A DNA stretch of 64,000 nucleotides from Oscheius onirici (lineage: Eukaryota > Nematoda > Chromadorea > Rhabditida > Rhabditidae). Under the pieces are notes generated by a model. It was not told the origin of the DNA, made no database searches, and saw nothing but the letters and a program-made list of their open reading frames with translations. The position numbers were made by a program, and so were the translations under genes. Below are positions 1 to 9,578 of this stretch, piece by piece. Positions within the stretch are counted from its first letter, which is position 1. Each line of letters opens with the position of its first letter. The stretch spans positions 1,674,064-1,738,063 of the forward strand of contig OW051468.1 in the NCBI GenBank assembly GCA_932521025.1, given 5' to 3'.

Positions 1-21
1 ACTCTCACAGTATTTTTCCAG

Positions 22-621
22 ACGATCCGTCATCTGGCTACTGGTCAAGCTTCGTACTCCCGTCGTCTCAAGGATCATTTCGTCCTCACCCCACTGATAA
101 ACTCTCCCCTCGTCGCATCTCCTTCAATCACCACCGGTCTCATTCTCAGTCCCGTAGTCATAGCTCCCATAGTTCTGTCCCCTGCCCTCTTCGGTCCCGT
201 CATCCTCAGTCCCTGGCTCTTTGTGCCTCTGATACTCTCTCCCCGTGTCCTGTCCCCTCTCATTCTCAGTCCCTTTCTCTTCAATCCATTGATTCTGTCT
301 CCGTTTCTCGGAAATCCTGTCGTCCTGTCTCCGGGAGTCGCTAACCCTCTGATCCTTTCCCCCGTCGTTCTCAGTCCCATAATTCTCAGTCCTCAAGTCA
401 TGACACCGGCCATTTTGAGTCCTCTGGCCCTCTCACCGACTATACTTTCTCCTTTTACCCTCTCTCCTTTTATTCTTTCTCCTTTTGTACTCTCTCCCTC
501 CATTTATTCCTCTCCCATTGCGGGAGGCCTGATTCTGTCACCGTATGCTCTCTCACCCTCAATTGGTTCACCTCCAATCGGTGGAGGAGTTCTTTTTGCC
601 TCTCCAGGCTTTCTAAGTTGA
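22..621 (+). CDS. MLT-10-family proline-rich tetrapeptide-repeat protein, 3' exon (5' part outside window)
   Basis: This reading frame is open from base 1. The sequence ending at base 21 is a good acceptor (tatttttccag), so the last exon probably begins at 22. It starts with a short non-repetitive stretch (TIRHLATGQASYSRRLKDHF) and then becomes a run of LSPx-type tetrapeptides (ILSP, VLSP, LSPF and similar) for about 150 residues, ending in SPGFLS and a stop at 619-621. Known family: nematode MLT-10 proteins, secreted molting-cycle proteins with a DUF644 domain and a C-terminal proline-rich tetrapeptide repeat tail. The DUF644 part would lie upstream of the window and is not seen here, so the family call rests on the repeat tail. 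An AATAAA at 671-676 is a likely polyadenylation signal. The opposite strand gives long open frames only because of the repeat. Confidence 0.72.
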   Translation, partial: TIRHLATGQASYSRRLKDHFVLTPLINSPLVASPSITTGLILSPVVIAPIVLSPALFGPVILSPWLFVPLILSPRVLSPLILSPFLFNPLILSPFLGNPVVLSPGVANPLILSPVVLSPIILSPQVMTPAILSPLALSPTILSPFTLSPFILSPFVLSPSIYSSPIAGGLILSPYALSPSIGSPPIGGGVLFASPGFLS

Positions 622-1194
622 GCGTACTAACAAAAATACTAACTATACGGGTTTGTTGGCTGTTGTTACTAATAAAGTTGTTTTTTGTCATGGTTTTTTG
701 TCTTTTATTACTATTTTCAAGACATGTATTTGGACCTGCTCTCACGATTTTTGTAGAAAGAAATCAACCGATTTGGTCGTTGTTTGCCCAATTTCTCTGC
801 AGCTTTCAATTTAGCACTGTTTGAAATGACCGCAATACCGTATCCAGCTTGCCTGCGCATCGCCCCAATTCAAATCTTCAATTTCTTTTCCCGCATTTTG
901 AAGACTCACAGTTTTTCATCTGTCTCCTCCATTTATCGATTTATCGCTGTTTTCAGTCAAGAAAGTGTGCAAAATATGAAGAAAATCAGTCTATACATCT
1001 TTTAAGTCACATATCCTTTTTTTCCTCGTTATTATGAGCTGTAGAACAAAATTTCGAGAAAATTCCATTGTTTGATGTCTACTCCTCTGTATGCGTCTAT
1101 TTTATTACGTTGAACTGACAGAAAACAAGTCTATCATCATGTCAATTTACTTCATTTCTTATAAGTACCCTATTTTCATCAAAAAGTTTCCAGC
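622..1194. other. Intergenic: 3' UTR of the MLT-10-like gene and 5' region of the TOFU-6-like gene
   Basis: AT-rich sequence with no supported gene. It contains the AATAAA at 671-676. It ends in a pyrimidine-rich acceptor (aaaaagtttccag, ending 1193) one base before the ATG of the next gene, which is the usual position of a spliced-leader acceptor. Confidence 0.6.
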
Positions 1195-3516
1195 ATGTCT
1201 CACTTCGACCAAGAAAGCTGCGGCGAAATCGACCACGAGAGGGAGCGCGAGTTTTGCGTCAGAGACATCCCCAACAACGTTGACGACGTTAGTTTTTTTG
1301 CTTTCTGTTGTAAAAACTCCTTTTTAGTGGGCCGTCTTCCACGTCTTCAAGAAATTCGGCATCGTAGATAATGTGCGCTTTCCCCATAGCCAGACGTCAG
1401 AAACTACGAAATACTGGTTCGTTTTTTTTCGTTCAATGCTCGAAAAAACTCTAAATTCAGCTTCGTGTCGATGAATAACCTGGAAGCAGCTATTAGGGTC
1501 CGTGGCTCGCTCATGAACGGCCGTCTCCAAGTCGGACAGCATTCTCTTCGCGTCAGTGACGCTCGCGGCTCCGGGCCACAGCTGAGGAAGTCGTTCCACG
1601 GACGCGGAGGAGCCCATCATCAGCCGCCGCGCAACGCCTACCAGCAGCGTCGTTCGGCCGAAGCCAAAAGCGGCAGCGGAAAAGTCCAAATCCCTACTGG
1701 TGACCTGCCACTCCAAGAATTCGTCTCTATACGCGTCTGCGAGTCGCCGTTCCCCTCCAGCGAACAGGAGGGACTGACCTTCCACGTGCTCAACATTGCC
1801 AAAGTGCCCGGAGAGGCATATACGGAGCTGCAGCAGGCCATGAATACGCACTGTAATAACCCAGAGAATGCGTGTGGATCTGGAGAGGTGTTTTACGTTG
1901 TCTTTGCTCGTCAGAATTGGCAGTTCTCTAATTTTTGAACGTTGTTGGATCCTTCACCACTCCCATAACTTGCCATCTTTTCCCTAGCCATCAAAGTTGC
2001 CCTCGTCCTGTTGAACGTACTTGTTCTGAGACTTTTTGTCACGTGCAGCTTACCAACTATGTTCACTCATCAATCTGCCTCCTTTAGAATTCCTAGACCT
2101 TTTTTGGTAGCTGTTTGTCACGTCCACAACTTTTCCGCGTTCTCCACTCGCTCAAACTTCTCTGTTAGAATGCCCAGTCCTGGGAACGTTGCACCTTTCA
2201 AAATCCATGGCATTGCCTATAACATTACTCGCTTAGTCGTTAAACCTTTCTCATAGAATTATCAGTCTTGTGGATTTTCCCCGTGAAACCTTACACTAAC
2301 TTACTCGTTGCTGACGACGCTCTAGCTGCCCCCAAAACCTGTAAAAATTTTAAGTCTGCCAGCTCTGAACTTCTGTATAATCCCTACGTCTTCTAATCTT
2401 CGTAACTTTCAGATCGGCGACGCCATGATGTTCTACAGACAAGAGGTAGCCTATAGGGCAATCCAAAATCGTCCTGATACCGTCTACCTGATCGATATGG
2501 GCCGAGAAGAGCGCATCATGAGCGGCAAGCTCTTCCGAATGCTGCAAAAGTTTGCCGTCCTGCCAGCCCTCGTCACCGTCTGCTCGTTAGCGCGCGTCAA
2601 ATGGACTAACCCGAACACGGATATTTTCAACAGCGTCCGTCAGGTTAGCTCTTTATTAGTTTTGTCTGAAATCACCCCATTTTAGATAATCAAGAAGTGG
2701 TGCGATTCGCAGGGAAGCCTTAGAGCCTGCGTGGAATACTTTGCCGGAAATGTTAATATGATCCATCTGGAAGGCAGTGGAAGTAAGTACTATTTTCCTT
2801 TGCTAAGTTGCTTCGCGCGGCTGTGAGAGCATTGTAAACTGAGCCCCTTAATTTGCCTGTCTGTCCAACTATAGCGTGAGTCGATTTCCTTCGATCCAGC
2901 ACGTAGAGTATTGGATATTCAGCAACCTACGCCGCTAATTTGGCTGCGTATCTTGAGTGAATATCCAACTTTCCCTTGATAAATTTGACCAGATACCGCT
3001 GCTTCGACTTATCACTAAAAAATTAGATATGCAGCCAATTTCCAATTCGCTGGGATACTTGGCTGAGCGTCCAATGCTTCCGTGGTAAGACGAAGAAAAG
3101 GTTTCTCTCTAAATGTAGCACCTACAGTTGAATATTCGGCCAAATTTTCATATTTTAGCTGAGTATCAACTACTCTATTTTTGAAACAGCGGGTCTGAAC
3201 AGACGTCGGAAAATGCTGAAAAATGCGTGTTTTGAGACGTATTTCTGACGAGACCCTGATAACCTTTTTGGCCCCAGCCGGATACTTTAAAATGCGCACT
3301 AATTCCCCCTTTTCAGATACGAATCTGACGAATTCACTTGCCAAGCGAGGAGATTTGTCAATTATGGAAAAGTCGCTGGAATATTTCTATACTCGCGAAG
3401 AAATGTTTGCGCTGAAACAAGAGCAGGAAGAGAGCCAGTTTCGCGTCGAAATTGACCGTCATGCCGATGCCATCCTCGTGAACAGAGTCGCTGCCCCGGC
3501 CGATTTGGCCGTCTGA
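1195..3516 (+). CDS. tofu-6: TOFU-6-like protein (RRM, extended Tudor, eIF4E-binding motif)
   Basis: Exons 1195-1287, 1328-1416, 1461-1887, 2413-2643, 2686-2782 and 3317-3516 join in phase to give 378 residues; the C. elegans protein is of similar size. An N-terminal RRM (RNP2-like EFCVRDIP; RNP1-like TKYCFVSM) is followed by a glycine/glutamine linker. Then comes an extended Tudor region whose core reads YRAIQNRPDTVYLIDMGREE. The last exon carries YTREEMF, which fits the eIF4E-binding consensus YXXXX[LM]-hydrophobic. This domain order is that of TOFU-6/MEL-47, the PETISCO/PICS subunit that recruits IFE-3 in 21U piRNA precursor processing and embryonic chromosome segregation. Role and complex membership are inferred from architecture. 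Introns 3 and 5 are long; intron 5 holds the palindromic TTGGCTGCGTATC repeat. Another RRM-Tudor protein of TDRD10 type is the main alternative. Confidence 0.72.
2860..3185. repeat. Intronic palindromic repeat (TTGGCTGCGTATCTTGAG type)
   Basis: Both orientations of a unit with TTGGCTGCGTATC and GGATATTCAGC / GAATATCCAAC lie within this TOFU-6 intron. The same words recur near 17.0, 23.3, 31.0, 36.85, 41.15-41.4 and 46.0 kb, nearly always in introns. Confidence 0.6.
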
Positions 3517-3943
3517 TTTTGTCCCCTCACCTAAACCTAATTTATTTGATTCGCATCCCAAAACCAGGCCCCGTTCTCTCGGTATGAGAGATAAAAGATT
3601 GTGACGTGTAATTTTCTTTCCAATGAATTTCTGTCCCTTTTTTTTTGTTATTTTTCAAGTCCCTAGCTTTTTTTCCCACTAATGATTGCCATCAAATCGC
3701 TGGCACGATTTCATCAAACGCACGAACCAGTTCGCGGCCTTGGGGGTCCTGGTAGAAACAAAAAGCGGCGGGGAAACAACGCCGAAAAGGGAGAGATGAA
3801 CGCCACCTGCTGGCAATTGATCAGGAACACGGGAGGTGATCAAATTTTTTCTCGTCAAAAAATAGTTCAAAATTATTACGAAATACGTCAGTTTTTCTAA
3901 TATGCTCGCAGTCTTTCTACGAGACGAGACGTCAAAAGCGACT
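3517..3943. other. Convergent intergenic region with a weak minus-strand exon-like stretch
   Basis: 3' ends of two convergent genes. On the minus strand, 3750-3690 could be a short terminal exon behind a tttgtttctaccag acceptor (reading DPQGRELVRAFDEIVPAI then stop). No start or upstream exon was found, so it is not called as a gene. Confidence 0.35.
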
Positions 3944-4232
3944 TTATTCCTTCTCATCCATGATAATGTCGTAGACGGCGTCTTCCCCTCGCTCCACCGG
4001 AAAATCTTGAAGCGGATAGACGCCTCTGTACATTCCAAACCTCGGCTCGGACAAATCGGAAGAAATGAACCTAAAAACAGCTGATTTCAGAGTGCAAAAA
4101 AAATGCATTTTTCTACCAGAAAGTGATAAAGCACAGTACGACGAAACTGACAACAGTCCACAGAATCAAATTGACACAGGAATCGAGGCTGATCCCCTTG
4201 AAGTTTTTCCAAACCTTCCGGACTCGAAACAT
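3944..4232 (-). CDS. 80-residue single-pass membrane microprotein, unknown function
   Basis: Two exons, 4232-4117 and 4070-3944, join in phase (116 + 127 nt). The ATG is immediately preceded by a strong acceptor (ttaaattttgcag), which decides the start and suggests trans-splicing. The protein has a basic N-terminus (MFRVRKVWKNFKG), one hydrophobic helix of about 22 residues (roughly 19-41) and an acidic tail ending in IIMDEKE. The stop codon TAA lies inside an AATAAA hexamer, so the polyadenylation signal overlaps the end of the coding region. I do not recognise the family. The joined reading frame, splice signals and helix support a real gene. A chance open frame is possible because the protein is so short. 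Confidence 0.55.
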
Positions 4233-5045
4233 CTGCAAAATTTAAAGGACTGTTTTAAAGTTTAGCTTACCTTTAAGCTATCGTCTCGAAGCTTCGTAAA
4301 AATTACATTAATTGCCGTTGTAGGGGGAGAAGAATTGATCGAAGAAGAAGTCTATTATTAGGAGAAGACTCACAAGGAGGACAATTATCGGAGGGGGATT
4401 TCGAAGACAGGGAAAGAGCAGGTGTTCTTCGGTAATTGGTACGTGAGATGGAGAGGAAAAAGCGGGGTTTGATTAGATTTTGCAGAACGAACAAAATGTT
4501 CTTTTGGAGAAGGAAATGGCTCTGGACACCGTATCAGGACAAGTTCAGTACTCTGTCTGTTTTTCAGTTGCCTCAGTCCCTCTCCCTGCCTCTGTCTCTC
4601 TGATTGACCGTATCCTTGTACTGATTCTCTGGATGCGGCTGTCTTTCTTTCTCTCTCATAGAGACGCGGTACAACGCAAGCTGAGAGTTTAGCAGTTTCA
4701 GTTCAGTGATACTGTTACTGTTCTTGTCTTACTGTAGCTCACTGAACTGGCACTGTAAAAATAAAGTTTCTTCCCGACTCAAGCCTGAGTTCCGAAGAAA
4801 CTCATGGGCTCTCTCTGTCTCTATTCCTCTCACCGTTACTGACTCTCTTTCTGACTCAGTCTGTATCTCTGTCTATCTCACTACCTCTCTTCATGTCCTG
4901 TTCTTATCCTCTCTATCGCTCCTTGATTTTTCAACGAGTAACTCCCACAGTCTAGCCATGGAGTCTAGAATGACATCAAGACTCCACGTCTAGACTCTTA
5001 GATTCTACTGGATAGCAGAGTGAGTCGTTTACTGGAAACCTCAAT

Positions 5046-5223
5046 CAGGGATCTTCTGATACCGGAATTCCGGATAGCGCCAATTTGAGTTTGTCTGCGC
5101 ACCAACCCGTAATACACCTGCGTATCGACGTTTGACTACGGTAGCCGATACGCAGGCACTGTGTATTAGGACTTGGTGTACAGCCAATTCAAAATGGCGG
5201 TATCCGGAATCCGAACATCCCTG
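5046..5223. mobile_element. hAT-type MITE, 178 bp, with 8-bp target duplication
   Basis: The element begins CAGGGATC and ends CATCCCTG. The ends form terminal inverted repeats of about 23 bp with a few mismatches (both contain TTCCGGATA inward). It is flanked by identical 8-bp copies of ACCTCAAT (5038-5045 and 5224-5231). CAGGG termini with 8-bp duplications are typical of hAT transposons. There is no transposase, so it is non-autonomous. A second inverted pair sits inside (gatacgcaggca / tgcgtatcgac). Confidence 0.85.
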
Positions 5224-5804
5224 ACCTCAATTTTCCTTACTGTACAGTAATTGAATCTTGAGTAGTAAATAAGCTCAGAAGAGAGTCAAGAGTACTCTTC
5301 TAGTGACAGTTCATCCTGTTCTGACGTAGACAGTAGATCCATAAGTTCAGAACTGTCTCTGTCCTCTCTCTGAATCCAAATCTGCTACCCGATCTCTTGT
5401 CCACTCTCACAACCTTTCCCAGCGGCGACCGTCAATGTCACTAGCTGGCCAGGCATCTCTTTCTCAATGCCAAATAGCCGTTTGCCAGGCAGTAATCTGC
5501 CGACGTGATCGTCAGTTGCCGAGAAACGGCTTGGTCGGAAGTTTTCTCCATTGCGAGAAGAAGCCTTCGAACAGTCCAAGGACAAGCGTGAATGGGGAAG
5601 TGCCATGACATGGTTAGTGCAGGTGAAAAGGGTAGAGTGACCCGGTTTTATAGATCTGTCTAGAAAGTGTTTTTCTCTTGTACAAACATAGCCTCTTGAC
5701 TGACCACTTTAGCCCCTTCAAAGTAGTCATTCAAGAGATGGATCCTGTTGTTCCTAATTGCCGCAACTGGATCATTACTGAGGAGGGATTGGACTACTGA
5801 AAAA

Positions 5805-5985
<181 letters not shown>

Positions 5986-6240
5986 CTCTCCCCTGTCGTG
6001 ACCTCCCCCAAAACAGAAACATTTCCAATTTGTTTGTTGTGGGGCTTTTTTCCCGTCAAGGCACAGCTAGTTCCTCGTAGTAAAGTTGCGGAATCTGCCA
6101 CTTTCTCTCTCCCCTTCCCCCGCTAACTATTAATTTCAGTCCTTGAGAGATAGTAGCTGCCACCAGTTCGCCGCCGATCCGACCTTCAATTACGCGAGAA
6201 GAGGGTGTAGCAAACAGTCTCCGCCTTCGCTCTAAGGGAC

Positions 6241-6248
6241 TATAAAAG
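6241..6248 (+). promoter_or_regulatory. TATA box of the collagen gene
   Basis: TATAAAAG sits 34 bp before the collagen ATG, which predicts a very short 5' UTR. A possible leader acceptor (agaatagtcag) lies between TATA and ATG. Strong TATA boxes close to the start are common in nematode cuticle collagen genes. Confidence 0.7.
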
Positions 6249-6281
6249 GGAGACGAAATCGCCAGAATAGTCAGGACAGCA

Positions 6282-7544
6282 ATGTTCGAGGAAAAGCTCA
6301 TCGTCGGCGTGGCTTCGGCCTGCTCTACTCTGGCCATCGTCGCCTGCTTGATCACCATCCCTCAGCTGTACAATACCATCAACGAGGTCCACGATGAGGT
6401 GAGTAGGAGCTTTTTGGGATTTCAAGCATTCCGTATCCGATGGTTCTGTTCACCTACCCTAACGATCAAAAGCACCTTTTCGATGAGAAAACGTCATTTT
6501 CCGGCTTCGGTGTGTTCAGAAAAGTAGTAGCCCAGATAAAACACTACAACTTTTGTGAACATTGACAAACTAAAAAGTCTTGTCTTCCATGCCTAAAATG
6601 AGCTAGAAGTGATTTCAATGTTAACCGTAGTACTGTAGAATATAGCAACCTTATGTGACATTTTGACTCCCATGCCCTAGTGGCTAAGTCGTTTGCATAT
6701 GACTCAGAGGTCGTGGGTTCGGATCCCCACTTCACTTTTCTATTTGTAAACTAAATTTTTTCAGGTTCTCGATGGCGTTAGCGTCTTCCGTGTCGAGACT
6801 GACTCTGCCTGGACCGAGATGATGGACATCCAGATCACCGTTACCCCTCCCAGCAAGCCCAAGACGAACCCCTTCAACAGCATCTTCCGTCAGAAGAGAC
6901 AGGACTTTGGCGGTCTTCCTGCATGGTGCCAGTGCGAGCCTACCAAGCCCACCTGTCCTCCCGGACCCCCTGGACCCCCTGGACAGCCCGGACAGCCTGG
7001 AACTCCCGGACAAGCTGGACCTCCCGGTGAGGACAACACCTCCACCTACGCCCCGATCAACTGCCCCGCTGCCGATACCGGTTGCGTCAAGTGCCCCGCT
7101 GGTGCTCCCGGACCCGCCGGTCCTGACGGACCTGCTGGACCTGCCGGACCCGACGGCCATCCCGGACAAGCCGGAGCCCCAGGAAACGACGGACAGCCCG
7201 GTGGACCCGGTCCCGCTGGAGATGCTGGAGCTCCTGGAGCTCCTGGAGCCCCTGGACAGCCCGGACCCGCTGGAAAGGACGGACAACGCGGAAAGGGAGC
7301 CCCTGGACCTGCTGGACCTGCTGGACCCGCTGGACCTGCTGGAAGCAATGGACAGCCCGGAGGTCCCGGAAACGATGGAGCCCCTGGACCCGCTGGACCT
7401 CCCGGTGGAAACGGAAACCCCGGAGCTCCTGGCGGAGACGGACATCCCGGAAACAACGGAGGACCTGGACTTCCTGGCAACGATGCTGCCTACTGTCCTT
7501 GCCCTCCTCGCTCTGCCGTCTTCGTCTCTCGCTTCGCTCACTAG
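6282..7544 (+). CDS. Cuticle collagen (nematode COL family)
   Basis: Two exons, 6282-6398 and 6765-7544, encode 298 residues. The N-terminus is cytoplasmic with a hydrophobic anchor (about residues 7-30, [20 protein letters not shown]). A subtilisin-type cleavage site RQKR lies before QDFGG. Then a short GXY run, two cysteine clusters (WCQCEP and [12 protein letters not shown]), a long interrupted Gly-X-Y domain rich in GPAGPA and GAPGAP, and a final cysteine pair (YCPCPP). This is the standard layout of nematode cuticle collagens, which are secreted by the hypodermis, cleaved and crosslinked into the exoskeleton. Codon choice is strongly GC-biased, as expected for a highly expressed gene. 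The exact col/dpy/rol orthologue cannot be named from this sequence alone. Other frames in this region are shadows of the GXY repeat. Confidence 0.96.
6671..6735 (+). repeat. tRNA-like (Pol III A/B box) sequence in the collagen intron
   Basis: TGGCTAAGTCG fits the A box and GGTTCGGATCC fits the B box at tRNA-like spacing. Anticodon and acceptor stems do not pair, so this is a tRNA relic or tRNA-derived SINE piece rather than a functional tRNA. Confidence 0.45.
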
Positions 7545-7619
7545 ATGGGCTCTCTTTTGGAGAGGCGCACAGAAGACGATTCGTAGAAAATGAATGCTTA
7601 CCATTCGAGATGTTGTTTT

Positions 7620-7700
7620 GTTTTGAAGACAGCGAGGGACAGAGGGACGGAGAGGGACAGGGGGACAGAGGGACGGAGGGACAGAGAGACAGAGAGACAG
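7620..7700. repeat. GA-rich simple repeat (gggacagag words)
   Basis: Imperfect tandem of gacagaggga-type units just outside a relic exon. The same kind of tract recurs near 24.8, 34.2, 48.9-49.1 and 52.0-52.2 kb. Confidence 0.8.
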
Positions 7701-7708
7701 AACTCACG

Positions 7709-7865
7709 TGATAGTGTCCCAGCTGAATTCGGCATCATCCAGACGCGTCGAAGGATTGGAGGACGAGGCCGGACTGTCGCTCATCGAGTCGTCCAGCCAG
7801 CAGACGATCAGCGTCGGTGATGGAGTCGGAAAAGATCATCGGAGCATCTTCTGCAATGCGGGAAG
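7709..7865 (-). pseudogene. Decayed exon related to the exon at 49957-50160
   Basis: On the minus strand, behind a gcattgcag acceptor, the sequence reads DSITDADRLLAG in one frame. It then continues in a shifted frame as DDSMSDSPASSSNPST and AEFSWDTI up to a gtgagttctgtctctctg donor. The copy at 50.0 kb has nearly the same peptides, and many differences fall at third codon positions. The frame break after LLAG argues that this copy is dead. Function of the parent gene is not recognised. Confidence 0.5.
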
Positions 7866-8776
7866 TGGAATCAAAGAGACAAAAAAGTATGATTTGTTCA
7901 AAAAGTCGACAACATACAGTACCCCATTTTATTCTGTTCGAGACTAACAATATTAGCGCGCTTTCAAAATGGGGGTTTTGAATTCGAGAAATCTCACTTC
8001 GCTTAGTAGTAGTGTTTATTCAGAGAACAAGTACAATGATACTGATAGATGAAACGGAGTTGAAAACCCTCCGAAGGGCTACAGGTTTTCCTGTAGCTAC
8101 AAGTACGGGGGGAGTAAGGATAAAAAATACACGAGTCTGATTACAACAAAAAGTTGGGTAGAGGGATTATGTGAACGGTCGGAGTAACATTAAGATAATG
8201 TTTGAGGGGGCCTAGCTTTGACAGCCTGGGGATATCTAAGGACATTTGGTTCCAATCAAGAGGCACTCTACTGTAACACCAGTTTTTGTTGTTTAATCGA
8301 CGGGTTACAATCCTGCATGGGTCACGAGGAAGAGCGGGGAAGGTAATGGGATGAGAGAGGATATACGCTTTACTTTACTTTTTTACTACACGTAAGGCTG
8401 CGAGACAGGACATCAGATAACTAGACAAAACCATCAGGCGTCGAGGTAGAAGACAAAGACGAAGTAGCCATCTTGGTGGGTGGAAGCTTGAATGGCAACT
8501 GTAAGCCAAGAAATGACAGGATTAGAGGCGGAACGCTTGACAAGTTTTGAACTTGTCTAACAGACTTGTCAAGTCTAGTCCGTACTCAGTGAAAAACATT
8601 GATTCTTGCTATTTCCTTCGGAAGAAGAGAACAGTCTTTCTGGACTAATGCATTGAGTTCCACCAAAAACATTTCAACCGTAACCAAAGGTGGCTGAAGA
8701 GACTGGTGTTTTTTGTTACTGTTACTGGGGAGACCGAGAAACACCCTCAACTTCATAACTCTAGCCAATCAGAAAT
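7866..8776. other. Intergenic, no gene supported
   Basis: AT-rich sequence with a few short palindromes (for example around 8070-8100, ctacaggttttcctgtagc). No coding signal found. Confidence 0.5.
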
Positions 8777-9116
8777 TTACAGTTCGGTGTGTTCTTTGCG
8801 TATCTTCTTTCTCAGCTCGTCAATGACGGCATCCCTTTGAATGTTCTTTTTGAAGCCATTGCACCAGACCTTCTTCAGGTACTGTCTGAAGCCGTCCTTT
8901 GACGTCGTAAACCATTCTCCACTCTCCCGTTGACAAGCGAATCGGAAGTGGTTGATGAGCTGAATACTATTATGGAAAGAGTTCAAAAGAAAAGGTACCC
9001 ATGGCTCTATGACCAGTCGACTGGAATCTCCTTCCAGTTGCTCGAATTCCATTAGGATGACAGTATCATGTTGGTCGGAATTGGGAAGACAGTTGTACTT
9101 GACCTCGTCTTCTTCT
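8777..9116 (-). CDS. Unknown protein, 3' exon(s) only
   Basis: Behind an acceptor (tttgttctag) the frame runs to a stop at 8777-8779. It contains EFEQLEGDSSRLVIEPW, then FRFACQRESGEWFTTSKDGF and a basic, coiled C-terminus (RKKIRKEHTEL). A 39-nt segment (gtacct...tattcag, about 8954-8992) may be a small intron; removing or keeping it leaves the frame intact, so the protein is predicted either way. Upstream exons were not found: a hAT-type element lies directly 5' (9152-9578), and the gene may have been interrupted by it. I do not recognise the family. Confidence 0.45.
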
Positions 9117-9151
9117 CTAGAACAAAGAAAGAAAGTCTCTCTGTCCCTCAG

Positions 9152-9578
9152 CAGGGATGGCAAACCTGACTAGGTCTGGCCAGGTAAGGCCAGGTTTAGC
9201 AGACCTCAGATCGCGGCAAGACCACCGCGACGGGTTACTGTAGTCTGCAATCCGAAAATTGAACAAAACTTCATTATTCTTGTAGATTTCTTGTTTCATT
9301 GTCAATTTTTGTGATCTTATAATGTGTTGCAACAAAAAATAGCAAGGAAAAAACACCTAATACAAGAAAAATGAAGTTTTGTTGGATTCTGGGATTGCGG
9401 ACTACCGTAACCCGCCGCGATCTCGGGTCGGCCAAACCTGGTCTGGTCTGAACAGGTTGGGCCAGCTTAGGCGCGCTGTTTACAACCTGACCGGCCAGAC
9501 CAGGTTGGCGCGTTGTTTACAACCTGGCCTGGCCCAACCTATCCGGCGCGATTTTTTCGGCCATGTTTGCCATCCCTG
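9152..9578. mobile_element. hAT-type element, about 427 bp
   Basis: Begins CAGGGATGGCAAACCTG and ends CATGTTTGCCATCCCTG, so the ends are inverted repeats. Flanking 8-mers (TCCCTCAG and CTCTCAGT) are similar but not identical, giving only an imperfect target duplication. The interior has many copies of ctggcctggc / ggccaggt words. It shares termini with the element at 50184-50854. Confidence 0.7.

Noticed and set aside
75-396. Minus-strand repeat frames opposite the MLT-10-like tail
   Set aside because: Products of the periodic LSP codons read backwards; no start context or splice signals.
1465-1938. The unspliced extension of TOFU-6 exon 3 to a stop at 1938
   Set aside because: Donor gag|gtgttt at 1888 and the in-phase Tudor exon at 2413 fit the family; the read-through tail has no similarity.
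5385-5606. A 73-codon minus-strand frame
   Set aside because: ATG and a weak donor only; no second exon, family or compositional support.
6732-7707. Large frames on the minus strand and in other plus frames across the collagen gene
   Set aside because: Shadows of the GXY repeat. The real gene has splice sites, a membrane anchor, a cleavage site and collagen cysteine clusters.
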